In this document: positions 1 through 7,422 of the stretch, piece after piece
Numbering within the stretch: the stretch's first letter is position 1
Layout of the letters: each line of letters begins with the position of its first letter
Assembly (NCBI RefSeq): GCF_000741285.1
Contig: NZ_JGZE01000030.1
Span: 1 to 39,541, forward strand
Origin: Bifidobacterium mongoliense DSM 21395
Lineage (GTDB): Bacteria; Actinomycetota; Actinomycetes; Actinomycetales; Bifidobacteriaceae
Direction: 5' to 3'
Length of the DNA: 39,541 nt
Made by a program: the position numbers and the translations under genes
Notes under the pieces: model-generated
What the model was told of the DNA's origin: nothing
Seen by the model: the letters and a program-made list of their open reading frames with translations, nothing else
Database searches by the model: none

Positions 1-156
1 CGAACCACACGGCCACGCCTGAGCTCCCGGCTCGATCGTGGAGGCGGAACCGATGGCAGCCTGGCGGGCCACCTGCCGGATCGTCTCATGATCCCCGAAA
101 CGCAGCATCTCAATCCTGATCCGCTCACCCCCGGTCACATGCGTATAAGCTTTCAT
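1..156 (-). pseudogene. IS30-family transposase, N-terminal fragment with frameshifts
   Basis: The minus-strand reading from the ATG at 156 begins MKAYTHVTGGERIRIEM and continues ETIRQVARQ, which fits the N-terminal helix-turn-helix of IS30-family transposases. The literal frame then loses similarity. Dropping one G just after the ATC codon near position 34 restores STISRELRRG, the hallmark of this HTH, and dropping one C near position 14 continues it with VWF. So two single-base insertions break the frame within 25 bases. The gene runs off the left edge, so the DDE catalytic domain is not visible. This is either a decayed IS copy or low-quality sequence at a contig end. The family call rests on motif recognition only. 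Confidence 0.6.
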
Positions 157-210
157 AGTGAGTGCAGCACCTCCCAAAGGTCGGAACATCAGCAATCCCA
201 ACCATAAGCG

Positions 211-235
211 GTGTTGCACTTCTAACTAGAACTCA
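211..235. repeat. Candidate terminal inverted repeat of the IS30-type element
   Basis: The AT-richer stretch GTGTTGCACTTCTAACTAGA and the few bases after it lie 55-80 bases upstream of the transposase start and only 9 bases beyond the stop of the neighbouring gene. This is where the end of an IS30-type element is expected. The matching end is outside the window, so the exact boundary is a guess. Confidence 0.35.
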
Positions 236-243
236 GGCTGCAC

Positions 244-783
244 TCACCTCGCATGCTCGAACAAGCTTGAAATGTAGATGTGCGGATAGCGCATGCCAGC
301 GGAATGCGGGTCGGTGAACAGCACCACGGCACTATCACGCCATTGCTCATACCGTAATGCTTGGTAGTAGTCGGCGACCTTTTTGATATTCGCGCACAGT
401 TTGTCATCGTTATACTTCCAAGACTTGCCACAGAGTGGGCAGGGGTATGCTCCCGGCGTCCGGTCGTGCGGCGTCCCATCAGCCATACCCGACAGACGCA
501 ACCCGCGACGCCAGTCAAGCTCATTGCGATACGACGCCTTCCTAGCATCCGCATTCCCGTCGCTAAGGAAGTGCATCGGCTCCGCCTGCCGCAGATGGAA
601 CACACCAGTGGATGAATCACGTTCAAAACTAGCCAACCGGCCATTGCACTTACTGCCATCAGGCAACCGCCTGCCGCAGATCAAACCCACCGAGAGCACT
701 GGCTGATATTCCTTGAGCTGACGATATCCGATACGTTCCCGCTTACCATTCACAATATGGTAGACAGCCTGTTTTCCCATCAT
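244..783 (-). CDS. Cys-rich hypothetical protein coupled to the integrase
   Basis: A 179-residue protein of unknown function. Its ATG at 783 overlaps the integrase stop codon (TGA at 782-780), and a second ATG follows immediately, so the two genes are almost certainly translated together. It contains a Cys pair at residues 36 and 46 around a PDGSK stretch, and a CPLCGK knuckle at 115-120 with a further Cys at 130. This looks like one or two small zinc-binding modules. No membrane segment or signal peptide is visible. The position, downstream of and coupled to int, is where excision or accessory factors can lie, but the sequence is not recognisable as an excisionase. A candidate IS end lies 9 bases past its stop, so the reading frame is spared. 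Confidence 0.7.
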   Translation of the reverse strand: MMGKQAVYHIVNGKRERIGYRQLKEYQPVLSVGLICGRRLPDGSKCNGRLASFERDSSTGVFHLRQAEPMHFLSDGNADARKASYRNELDWRRGLRLSGMADGTPHDRTPGAYPCPLCGKSWKYNDDKLCANIKKVADYYQALRYEQWRDSAVVLFTDPHSAGMRYPHIYISSLFEHAR

Positions 784-2015
784 GATGCGAGCGCCTCCGT
801 TCCATTCTCCCTGCTTGGATAATTCACAATGTTCGTGTCGGTCGCAGCTGGGAGCCTCTGTAATCTGTCCGCAAGGCTCTCGGGAAGCCCTCGAGATGAT
901 TCCAGATAGCCGAGTGACGCTCTGGCCGTTCCGTGTCCCAAGGCGTTCTGCAATTGACGAATACCCACGCCAGCGTCAGCGAGCGCACTGCCAAAGTAGT
1001 GACGTAGGTCGTGTGGCCGTATCACGTCGGAGATATGCGCTTTGTCTAAGGCACGACTCCACTTATGCGACCAAGTGGACTCCGAGACGTATCGAGTGCC
1101 ATTCTTGTCGGGTGCGAAAATCAATGATGCGGGGAATGGCCCCACGAAACGTTTCAAATGGTCGTTGACGATATCAGTCAGCCATAGAGGCAGCGATACG
1201 CTCCTGACGCCCTCACTGCTCTTAGGTGGGCGTATCAGCCATTCACCACCCACGCGCTGCGCCTGACATGTCACATGAACCACCACATGGCCGTCAACCT
1301 CGTCTAGGTCTTGACGTTCCAAACGCACCCATTCACCGAAGCGCAGTCCTCCGAACGCGGCTATATATGCGCAGAGGCGCCACTTATCCGGCAGTGCGGC
1401 GATAATGTTCGCCAGTTCCTCGGCTGTCGGCGCTCTATGCCCATTACCGGTTTTTGAACGCAGTAGTTCACTGGGCACCGGGTTACGGGTTATGGTGCCG
1501 TCCTTCATGGCCGTGGCGAGTATGGCATGTAATAGTCGGGCTTCTGCTCCGGCCGTTGTCTCACCAGCCTGCTCGCACCGTTTCCCATGCCATTCACGCA
1601 CCATTGGTGGCGTGATGTACGTCAGCGGGCATCTTGCGAAGCCCTGCAACCCGCTATCGAGTTCACGCTCGTACAGCGCGATGGTGCTCGGCCTAAGTGC
1701 GCTCCCCTTGCGCGTCTGGCGTTGCCTCACCCAGATCGTGGCGTAACGCCCGAAGTCCTCCGCCTCTATACTTGCCGGGGGTTTCCACTGTCCGTGTTTG
1801 ATCTCATAGTCTCGGTCGGCTAGAAACTCACGCGCCTGCTTCTCGGTGTTGCATGCGCTCGCATAATAGCGCTTTTTATCCGGCCCCAAGTAGATAGGTT
1901 GAAACTTTCCCGACTTAAGGCGTTTGAGGGTTCCGAACGTCGTGTCGCGCTTCTTGCGGGTCATGGTCTTGCCTTTGTGCTGGTATGTGACCATCTCCAC
2001 CGTCGTTCGACTCAT
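780..2015 (-). CDS. int: Tyrosine recombinase (phage-type site-specific integrase)
   Basis: Catalyses integration and excision of the element at the tRNA site. Counting from the upstream ATG at 2024, the catalytic set is complete: Arg228 in GGLRFGE, Lys268, His338 and Arg341 in PHDLRHYFG, His364 in LGHG, and nucleophile Tyr373 in LGYLES. The N-terminal part (about residues 25-80) resembles the arm-binding domain of phage integrases, followed by a SAM-like core-binding domain (about 90-190). Three near starts exist. GAGGAG abuts the ATG at 2024 but lies 9 bases from the ATG at 2015, so 2015 is preferred; MTRKK further in is another option. The gene lies between the putative attachment site and the coupled small protein. 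Family membership is certain; specificity for tRNA-Arg is inferred from position. Confidence 0.93.
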   Translation of the reverse strand: MSRTTVEMVTYQHKGKTMTRKKRDTTFGTLKRLKSGKFQPIYLGPDKKRYYASACNTEKQAREFLADRDYEIKHGQWKPPASIEAEDFGRYATIWVRQRQTRKGSALRPSTIALYERELDSGLQGFARCPLTYITPPMVREWHGKRCEQAGETTAGAEARLLHAILATAMKDGTITRNPVPSELLRSKTGNGHRAPTAEELANIIAALPDKWRLCAYIAAFGGLRFGEWVRLERQDLDEVDGHVVVHVTCQAQRVGGEWLIRPPKSSEGVRSVSLPLWLTDIVNDHLKRFVGPFPASLIFAPDKNGTRYVSESTWSHKWSRALDKAHISDVIRPHDLRHYFGSALADAGVGIRQLQNALGHGTARASLGYLESSRGLPESLADRLQRLPAATDTNIVNYPSRENGTEALAS

Positions 2016-2036
2016 TTCCCTCATCTCCTCAGCCTT

Positions 2037-2083
2037 AGTGGCATGACTAGTGGCATGAACCCTCGTGCCACTCCAGTGCCACT
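2037..2083. promoter_or_regulatory. Four AGTGGCA sites upstream of int (candidate arm-type sites)
   Basis: AGTGGCA occurs at 2037-2043 and 2049-2055, and its complement TGCCACT at 2066-2072 and 2077-2083. This makes two direct copies followed by two inverted copies, between the integrase start and the attachment site. Tyrosine integrases of this type bind short repeated arm sites on either side of the core, so these may be integrase arm sites or an operator for int control. Confidence 0.5.
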
Positions 2084-2115
2084 ACTACGCGACATCTCTT
2101 GTTCTTACCTGTTCT

Positions 2116-2142
2116 ATTGTACCACCGTGTAATGTCAATCAA
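2116..2142 (-). promoter_or_regulatory. Possible int promoter
   Basis: On the minus strand TTGATT (2142-2137) and TACAAT (2121-2116) are spaced by 15 bases, in a locally AT-rich stretch upstream of int. A perfect TTGACA overlaps the first box, but at 11 bases it is too close to the second to be paired with it. The AGTGGCA sites lie between this promoter and the gene. Confidence 0.35.
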
Positions 2143-2223
2143 CAGTAGGGATAACAGGCGATGGAACAGTGCAATGAAGCCAAAACAAGAGAATGGCGGA
2201 ATGCTGCGAATAAGCGAAAACCG

Positions 2224-2273
2224 TGAATCTTCTAATTTCAAGGTCAACGGTTCGAATCCGTCCGGGGCCACCA
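2224..2273 (+). other. tRNA 3' half (attachment-site half, probably tRNA-Arg UCU)
   Basis: The segment reads as the 3' half of a tRNA. It has an anticodon-type loop CTTCTAA (2229-2235, anticodon TCT) with 4 of 5 stem pairs, a 5-base variable region, a T-arm with loop TTCGAAT (2251-2257), the acceptor strand CGGGGCC, and an encoded ACCA end at 2270-2273. No 5' half (D-arm or complementary GGCCCCG) is present upstream. This is the expected product of tRNA-targeted integration: a duplicated 3' segment, with the crossover probably near the anticodon loop. The isotype is inferred from the loop alone, and the T-stem has one A-C mismatch. Confidence 0.65.
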
Positions 2274-2458
2274 TATCTGACTCTTACTGCCATCGGGCTT
2301 TACCTGCGAACTGCAATTCCAGCCATATGTGCATCTATGCGCCGAATTATCGCAACCACATCCGTTGGGTTGCATAATACAACTGGCCACACCGCACTTC
2401 AAGAGAGCGCCCACGGATAAAAGCTCAGGATGGCGAAGACAAGAGCCCTCAAGATTTA

Positions 2459-2994
2459 TCACATTATTGCCGGAATCCGACGTGGATTGGAATCTTTGAG
2501 CATGATTTCCATATTGGCCAACCGACCGTCACTTCGTTCTATCTGTTCACGGGAGATTTCGTCGCTCCCCGTACCCTCTGCGCCGACCTTGTCGACGATC
2601 CAGGTGCAAACGCTGCGGTGACGACGCCGATGAGCGCTATCCCGGCCAGCATCACGGCGAACGCTATGATGCTTCCTGTCGGCGTGACGGGCGTGTAGTC
2701 TCCGTATCCCAAGGTGGTGATGGTGGCGAAGGTCCACCACAAGGCTCTCAATGGGCGCACCATGGGCAGTGGGACCACGACCAGATCGAACGGATGGCGT
2801 TTGAACCCTGCCCATTTGCCGCTGGAAAAGCTTAGTGACATCACCTAATGGACTGCGAACAGCACCCACAGGATATTCATCATCAACCCAGCCGCATTGC
2901 CCATTCGACTCGTCGGCTGTGCCACGATCTGCCAAGAGTAGATGTCAATGAACACGACGGACAGGCCGGTCATTGGCCACTCGGTGTTCTTCTC
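2459..2994 (-). pseudogene. Degraded potassium-channel gene
   Basis: The selectivity filter TTLGYGDYTP is intact near 2695-2725 and is followed by a membrane helix, so the ancestor was a six-helix voltage-gated-like potassium channel. At least three lesions are readable on the minus strand. First, an in-frame TAG at 2847-2845 interrupts the first helix region after NILWVLFAVH. Second, LPMVRPLRAL from the third helix joins directly to WWTFATITTLGYGD, so the segments between helix 3 and the pore (roughly 100 residues in relatives) are missing. Third, a missing base near 2603 moves the C-terminal stretch WIVDKVGAEG...MEIMLKD into another frame. A TGA also lies just before EKNTEWPM at the N-terminus. 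No functional channel can be made. Confidence 0.8.
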
Positions 2995-3114
2995 TCAGGT
3001 TCGTGGTGTCATGCATCGGATGATAGCCGTCTGATGATGGGGACCATGTGGGTGTCGGGAGTTCAGAAAGCGTTATGCTTTCTTTCAGCAGAGTTGCGAA
3101 AGAAGGGGATTTCG

Positions 3115-4287
3115 ATGGGCTGGCGGTTTCGTAGGAGCATAGGAGGCAAATACTTCCGACTGAATCTCGGTAAGCACGGCGTCAATGGCGTCACTTTCGG
3201 CGGTAGGGGCATGCCACATGTCACCATGGGACGCACCGGCACCAGAGTCGGGGCGTCCATACCCGGCACGGGAATGTCCTACACACACCGGATCAATCCG
3301 CAACGTCATGACACCGCCACGGCTGAGCGCATCGACGCCACACCGACTCTGACACTGCCCACACAGCCACAGACCGCTATGCGACCGCCTGCAGACGGGG
3401 AAGTCCCCCACCCCAACGGCAAACACGGGGGAGACAAGCCGCTCCCCTGGTCCAAGCTCGTCATCACGTCAGTGTTGTTCTCAGCACTGGCTGTGGTGTA
3501 CGTCATGTTCGAAGTCCCACAATTTGCACTTCTGTTGTCTGTTGTCGCGTTCCTGCTAGGAATCTCAGGTCTGGTGGCCATCCAACTGCGAAAGTCGCGA
3601 CGAAGCAGCACTGTGGCCGTTATCTCCATCATCGTCTCCGTGGCGATGATGGTCGTGTCACTCGAATCGACACCATCCCCCACAAGTGCGTCACCATCGA
3701 CCACGCACAGCATTTCAGCCAGTCAGAGGGCGGCGAAGACCAGGCAGAGGCAAGCTGCAAAACGCAGGAAGCTCGACCAAGAACGGCGCGAAAAGGAGAA
3801 CACAGAAAAGCTCGCTACGGCCAAAGGCACACTGGCATCGAAGCTCGACGATGCGCGCGGTCTCTTCAATGCGTCCAATGGCAATGTGGCCGACGAAAGC
3901 ACAGGGGACGCACTCAGCGCCGCGATAGCCGCCGCCACACAAGTCGATTCCACTAATGCGACTGATTGGACGTCCGCGGTGCAACCCCTGCAATCCGCGA
4001 TGGATACCGTGACAGCCAGCGAAACGAAAAAGCAACAAGATGACGCGCAGGCGGAGGTAGCGGCCCAAGCCAAAGCGGACGCAGAGGCGAAAGCCAACGC
4101 AGATGCAGAGCAACAACATATCCAACAGAACATCCAGCCGCAGCAAACTCAGCAGCAGAACACTTCGGGGTCGCTTGCGGCGGTCTGCGTGGACGGTACC
4201 AGTTCCGTTTCAAGTCCGGGGGCGGCGGATTATCGCGGCATGTGCTCGCATCATCACGGCATTGCACAAAAACTAGGCAGACAATAA
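3115..4287 (+). CDS. DUF4236-domain membrane protein with DUF3761-like C-terminus
   Basis: A 390-residue protein. The frame is open from 2848, but ATG 3115 is chosen: AAGGGG precedes it at good distance and the protein then begins MGWRFRRSI, the conserved opening of DUF4236. Residues 1-57 are the DUF4236 module, rich in Gly and short repeats (VTMGRTGTRV, GTGMSY). Three hydrophobic segments follow (about 114-132, 137-158, 165-183). Next comes a basic Arg/Lys/Glu helix that is probably coiled coil (204-250), an Ala/Gln-rich region, and a C-terminal CVDGTSSVS...GMCSHHHGIA (358-384) resembling DUF3761. DUF4236 has no established function. The gene stands alone beside the integrated element, with no partner that suggests a role. 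Confidence 0.8.
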   Translation: MGWRFRRSIGGKYFRLNLGKHGVNGVTFGGRGMPHVTMGRTGTRVGASIPGTGMSYTHRINPQRHDTATAERIDATPTLTLPTQPQTAMRPPADGEVPHPNGKHGGDKPLPWSKLVITSVLFSALAVVYVMFEVPQFALLLSVVAFLLGISGLVAIQLRKSRRSSTVAVISIIVSVAMMVVSLESTPSPTSASPSTTHSISASQRAAKTRQRQAAKRRKLDQERREKENTEKLATAKGTLASKLDDARGLFNASNGNVADESTGDALSAAIAAATQVDSTNATDWTSAVQPLQSAMDTVTASETKKQQDDAQAEVAAQAKADAEAKANADAEQQHIQQNIQPQQTQQQNTSGSLAAVCVDGTSSVSSPGAADYRGMCSHHHGIAQKLGRQ

Positions 4288-4629
4288 ACTCAGATGTATC
4301 ACCAGAGTCGCTGTTCTGACGATGCAATGGCGGGCATTCATTTAGAGGTTCGTCCGGGTTTGCCCATTTCCGAGGCTTTGCACAGGACGTGAAATTCACT
4401 GTTGTCCTGCTTGACGTTCCCGGGATTCCCATCCGGTATGAGGAAGATGAGCCAGTATGGGGTTGGGGCGGTCGGATGCCACGTTGCGGTATCGTCTCAT
4501 GCCTTCGGCGAGATCGGAGATGAAGAGCGCGATGCGCGACCTCGGCCGGCGGACGGAGCCGCAACGGTACGTGCACGTGCCGTTGCGATGACCGTTCATC
4601 GTGTCTCATCGCAACGATACGATCGCACC
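4288..4629. other. Intergenic region with paired inverted repeats
   Basis: No convincing gene is seen. The frame of the downstream protein stays open back to an ATG at 4402, but the residues there look like random translation. A 44-codon plus-strand frame from GTG 4390 is also possible and has no recognisable feature. The notable content is the overlapping inverted repeats at 4561-4616. Confidence 0.4.
4561..4616. promoter_or_regulatory. Overlapping, mutually exclusive hairpins or operator
   Basis: Two inverted repeats share one arm. Bases 4561-4586 form a near-perfect 26-base palindrome (GCAACGG...CCGTTGC, one G-T pair). CGTTGCGATGA at 4581-4591 is also perfectly complementary to TCATCGCAACG at 4606-4616. 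The GTTGC at 4582-4586 can therefore pair with GCAAC at 4561 or at 4611, but not both. The second repeat ends 13 bases before the preferred ATG. This could be an attenuator-like leader or a multi-site operator for the regulator it precedes. Confidence 0.5.
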
Positions 4630-6009
4630 ATGGGGAACACGAAGGATCGGCACGCATCGAAGCAACCCGAAACCGGGCGCACCACGCCATCACAGCCCGC
4701 ATCGCCGACCGAAGAAGCATTGCTCGATACGGCCGCATTGCACGATACGACCGTGCCGCACGATACTGACGACTCCCCACGCTCTCAGACGCCAGCCTTC
4801 GACGAACGAGCGAGCGACGAGCAGGACCTCACCTTCGACTACGCGCAACGCGCCTTCGCACAGGCGGGACTCGTCTGGTCCCCGACGACTCTGCGCCGTC
4901 TGCGCCTCGTCGTGCAATCCCCCCTCACGCAATCCTCACCCGCTCAATCCTCACCCGCTCAATCCCGCGATGACGATCCGGACCAGGGCGACGCCGCCCG
5001 CACCGTCACGGACCGCACGGCGAGCGGATGGTATACGAACACCGCCCTGCTCCTGTCCGATCAGAATCCGTTCGCCCTCAAATGCGCCGTGTTCGAAGGC
5101 GACACCAAGGCCACCATGCTGGATCATCTCACGGTGCGCGGTTCGGTGCTGCGCCTGATCGACGAGGGCATGCGGTTCCTCGAACGCCACGATCCCGAAG
5201 GCGCCTGGCCACGGCCAGCCCTGCGCGAGACCCTGGTCAACGCGATCGTCCATCGCGACTACGACTATTCGGGCCCCACGCTGGCGACCGTCTACGACGA
5301 ACGCATCGAGATCGTCTCCCTGGGTGGCCTGGTCGACAGCCTGGAGGTCAACGATCTGCTCAACGGCATCAGCCAACCACGCAACGCCCGATTCGCCGAC
5401 GTCGCGGGCGAGCTGGGACTCGGAGAAAACTATGGGACCGGAATCGCGCGCATCATGGACGCCTACGGGGACAGCGCCGCAAGTCCGCAGCTGAGGGTCG
5501 GCCCCTCCTCCATGGCGGTCGTACTGCCCAGACCGGTGCGAGCCGACGACCCCTGGCCATGGCGACGGGACGGCGAACACGACCACGAATCCGAAGCCAC
5601 CGATGACGCCGCGGATAACTCCGACAAGACGTCCCGGGGACCGCACCCCCGGACGGCACGCCGCTACACGTTCCCCGCATCCCGCCCCTGGACGACCGAT
5701 GACCCCGGCAAGGCGCTCGCGGGTGCACGCGTCATCGGGGTGGCCCCGTTGCAGACCGTCACCCTGTCACGCGACGCGTTCGACGCCGTGCCCATCACCC
5801 AGGCGCCGATGGCGCAGCCCATGCGCAGCCTCGAGGCGGTCACCCTGCATCTGTTCGCCGAATCCGGGGTCGAACTCAGCCGCGGTCAGATCGAACGACG
5901 GCTGGGCATCAGTAAGAACCAGGCGGCATATGTGCTGCGCAATCTGGTCAACAGCGGCAAGATCACGCGGCGAGGCCGCTCGCGGGCCACGCACTACGCG
6001 CTGAACTGA
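4630..6009 (+). CDS. ATP-binding (GHKL-type) putative transcriptional regulator
   Basis: Related to the AlbA_2/HATPase_c_4 family of putative DNA-binding regulators. Counting from ATG 4630, residues about 65-95 carry DLTFDYAQRAFAQAGL, and residues 130-155 the family segment WYTNTALLLSDQNPFALK. The ATP-binding region includes ALRETLVNAIVHRDYDYSG (about 197-215), VYDERIEIVSLGGL, and GLGENYGTGIARI. The C-terminus ends in a winged-helix-like segment, LSRGQIERRLGISKNQAAY. The usual N-terminal AlbA_2 core of about 100 residues is absent. The start is uncertain: the frame is open from 4402, but residues before 4630 look non-coding, and the hairpin pair at 4561-4616 fits an untranslated leader. No clear ribosome-binding site supports either choice. 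The downstream neighbour is convergent. Confidence 0.75.
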   Translation: MGNTKDRHASKQPETGRTTPSQPASPTEEALLDTAALHDTTVPHDTDDSPRSQTPAFDERASDEQDLTFDYAQRAFAQAGLVWSPTTLRRLRLVVQSPLTQSSPAQSSPAQSRDDDPDQGDAARTVTDRTASGWYTNTALLLSDQNPFALKCAVFEGDTKATMLDHLTVRGSVLRLIDEGMRFLERHDPEGAWPRPALRETLVNAIVHRDYDYSGPTLATVYDERIEIVSLGGLVDSLEVNDLLNGISQPRNARFADVAGELGLGENYGTGIARIMDAYGDSAASPQLRVGPSSMAVVLPRPVRADDPWPWRRDGEHDHESEATDDAADNSDKTSRGPHPRTARRYTFPASRPWTTDDPGKALAGARVIGVAPLQTVTLSRDAFDAVPITQAPMAQPMRSLEAVTLHLFAESGVELSRGQIERRLGISKNQAAYVLRNLVNSGKITRRGRSRATHYALN

Positions 6010-6027
6010 CTCCGGGATCGGCCACCG

Positions 6028-7224
6028 TCAATACCCCATGGCCCACGAGGCCGCCACAAGCACGGCGAGAAAGACGACGTTGACCGCACTGTAGACGAGC
6101 AGATACCGGGTTTTGCCGTGGGGATAGTGCATGGTCACGTTCTTATAGGACACCAGCGAGGCCATGGAGGCGATCAGCGTGCCCATGCCGCCCAGATTGG
6201 TGCCGATGATGAGCGGCTTCCACGCACCGCTGAACCCGGTGAGCAGCAGGGTGGTGGGCACGTTGCTGATGATCTGGCTGAACCCTACGGCCACTTCGAG
6301 CGGATGGTTGCCGACCAAGGCCTCGGCCATCGCGAGGAAAGCCGGAATGCGTCTCATGTTGCCGATGAACACGAAGAACATGACGAAGGTCAGGGGCAGG
6401 CCCCAATCCATGGTGAGGAACACGCGTCGGTCGCAGAACGCGAACGCGACGGAGACGCACAGGATCATGGCCCACAGCGGTACGATGCCGCCGACGGCGA
6501 GCAGGCAGATCACGAACAGGGCGGCGTACAGGCCCAGCCGCCATGGCCTGCTGCCCGACCCGTAGCCCATGAGTCTGATCTCGTCCGGCGCGGGTTTGTC
6601 GGACAGTGGCGCGAGCACACGGCGTTCGAGCGACGCCCCGTCGCCGTCGGGCATCGCCACACCGCCCCGGCGTGAGAACACGACGAACACGACGACCACG
6701 AGGAGCACGGCGGCGACGGCGCTGTACGGGGCCATGAGCCGCAGGAAATCGAGCGTGCTCATGCCGCTGACGGCCTTGAGATAGAGATTGTGCGCATTGC
6801 CGATCGGGGTGAGCATGCTGCCCATGTTCGCGGCGACGGTCATCAGCGTGCACACGAATATGGTGTCGGCCTGCATGCCGGCCATGATGAGCACGGATAT
6901 CGCGAACGGGATGAAGGTGACCAACGCGACGTCATTGGTGATGAACATCGCCGAGACGAAGGTCAGGGCCACCAGGCACATCACGATCCCGCGCTGCGTG
7001 CGCACCCGGCTGAGCAGGCGGGCGCCGATGCTGCGGAACACGCCGATGCGCTGCATACCGCACACCACGATCATGAGACAGACCAGCTGGGCGATCGTGC
7101 TCACATGCACATATCCGGCGTACCGGGCGTCGGGGGGAACGATGAAACATGAGACGAGGGCGAGTATCGCCGAGACGATGAGAATGGTGTTATCGGCGCA
7201 GAGCAGACGAAGTCTCCGTCGCAT
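6028..7224 (-). CDS. Anion permease of the ArsB/NhaD/SLC13 group
   Basis: A 398-residue integral membrane protein with about 10-11 hydrophobic segments. FITNDVALVTFIPF in the middle and NMGSMLTPIGNAHNLYL after it match the two conserved half-repeat signatures of the ion-transporter superfamily that includes ArsB, NhaD and citrate/SLC13 carriers. Substrate cannot be told from sequence; a small organic or inorganic anion, or Na+/H+ exchange, are all possible. The start at 7224 follows GGGAGG at ideal distance. It lies about 200 bases downstream of dnaG on the same strand, and may be read from its own promoter. No arsenic-resistance genes are nearby. Confidence 0.85.
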   Translation of the reverse strand: MRRRLRLLCADNTILIVSAILALVSCFIVPPDARYAGYVHVSTIAQLVCLMIVVCGMQRIGVFRSIGARLLSRVRTQRGIVMCLVALTFVSAMFITNDVALVTFIPFAISVLIMAGMQADTIFVCTLMTVAANMGSMLTPIGNAHNLYLKAVSGMSTLDFLRLMAPYSAVAAVLLVVVVFVVFSRRGGVAMPDGDGASLERRVLAPLSDKPAPDEIRLMGYGSGSRPWRLGLYAALFVICLLAVGGIVPLWAMILCVSVAFAFCDRRVFLTMDWGLPLTFVMFFVFIGNMRRIPAFLAMAEALVGNHPLEVAVGFSQIISNVPTTLLLTGFSGAWKPLIIGTNLGGMGTLIASMASLVSYKNVTMHYPHGKTRYLLVYSAVNVVFLAVLVAASWAMGY

Positions 7225-7422
7225 ACAAGCCTCCCAGCTCCGCCATCATCCGTCTCATCCCACAGCATCGCGGCCGGGCACTGCACCGCGCCCCGCCGAC
7301 GATCGTCGCGCGCCGTGCGCGCCATGGCGGGCACCGTATGGCTCCCACCGTACGACCGGCGCCATCTGCGCCGCCGTATGACCAGAGACCGATTGTACGG
7401 TCTTCGCACGACCTCGCTGCTC

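Larger units (their letters stand above)
1..2273. mobile_element. Right end of an integrative element inserted at a tRNA 3' end
   Basis: This is the portion of an integrated element visible in the window. Its right boundary is the tRNA 3' half ending at 2273, and the integrase lies directly inside that boundary. When an element inserts into a tRNA 3' end, the intact tRNA is rebuilt at one end and a duplicated 3' segment is left at the other. Because the fragment here is on the plus strand and has no 5' half, the element should extend leftward out of the window, with the complete tRNA at its far end. Cargo seen here is a small Cys-rich protein and an IS30-type insertion. The left boundary, total size and mobility cannot be judged. 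Confidence 0.65.

Noticed and set aside
2244..2462. Minus-strand open frame with several Cys residues beside the tRNA fragment
   Set aside because: Its end is simply the complement of the tRNA (reading WPRTDSNR), and the rest has no recognisable pattern or start signal.
7101..7422. Extension of the primase reading frame to 7101
   Set aside because: It is the wrong frame after the missing base near 7760; residues are Arg/Ser/Cys-rich noise and overlap the permease gene.
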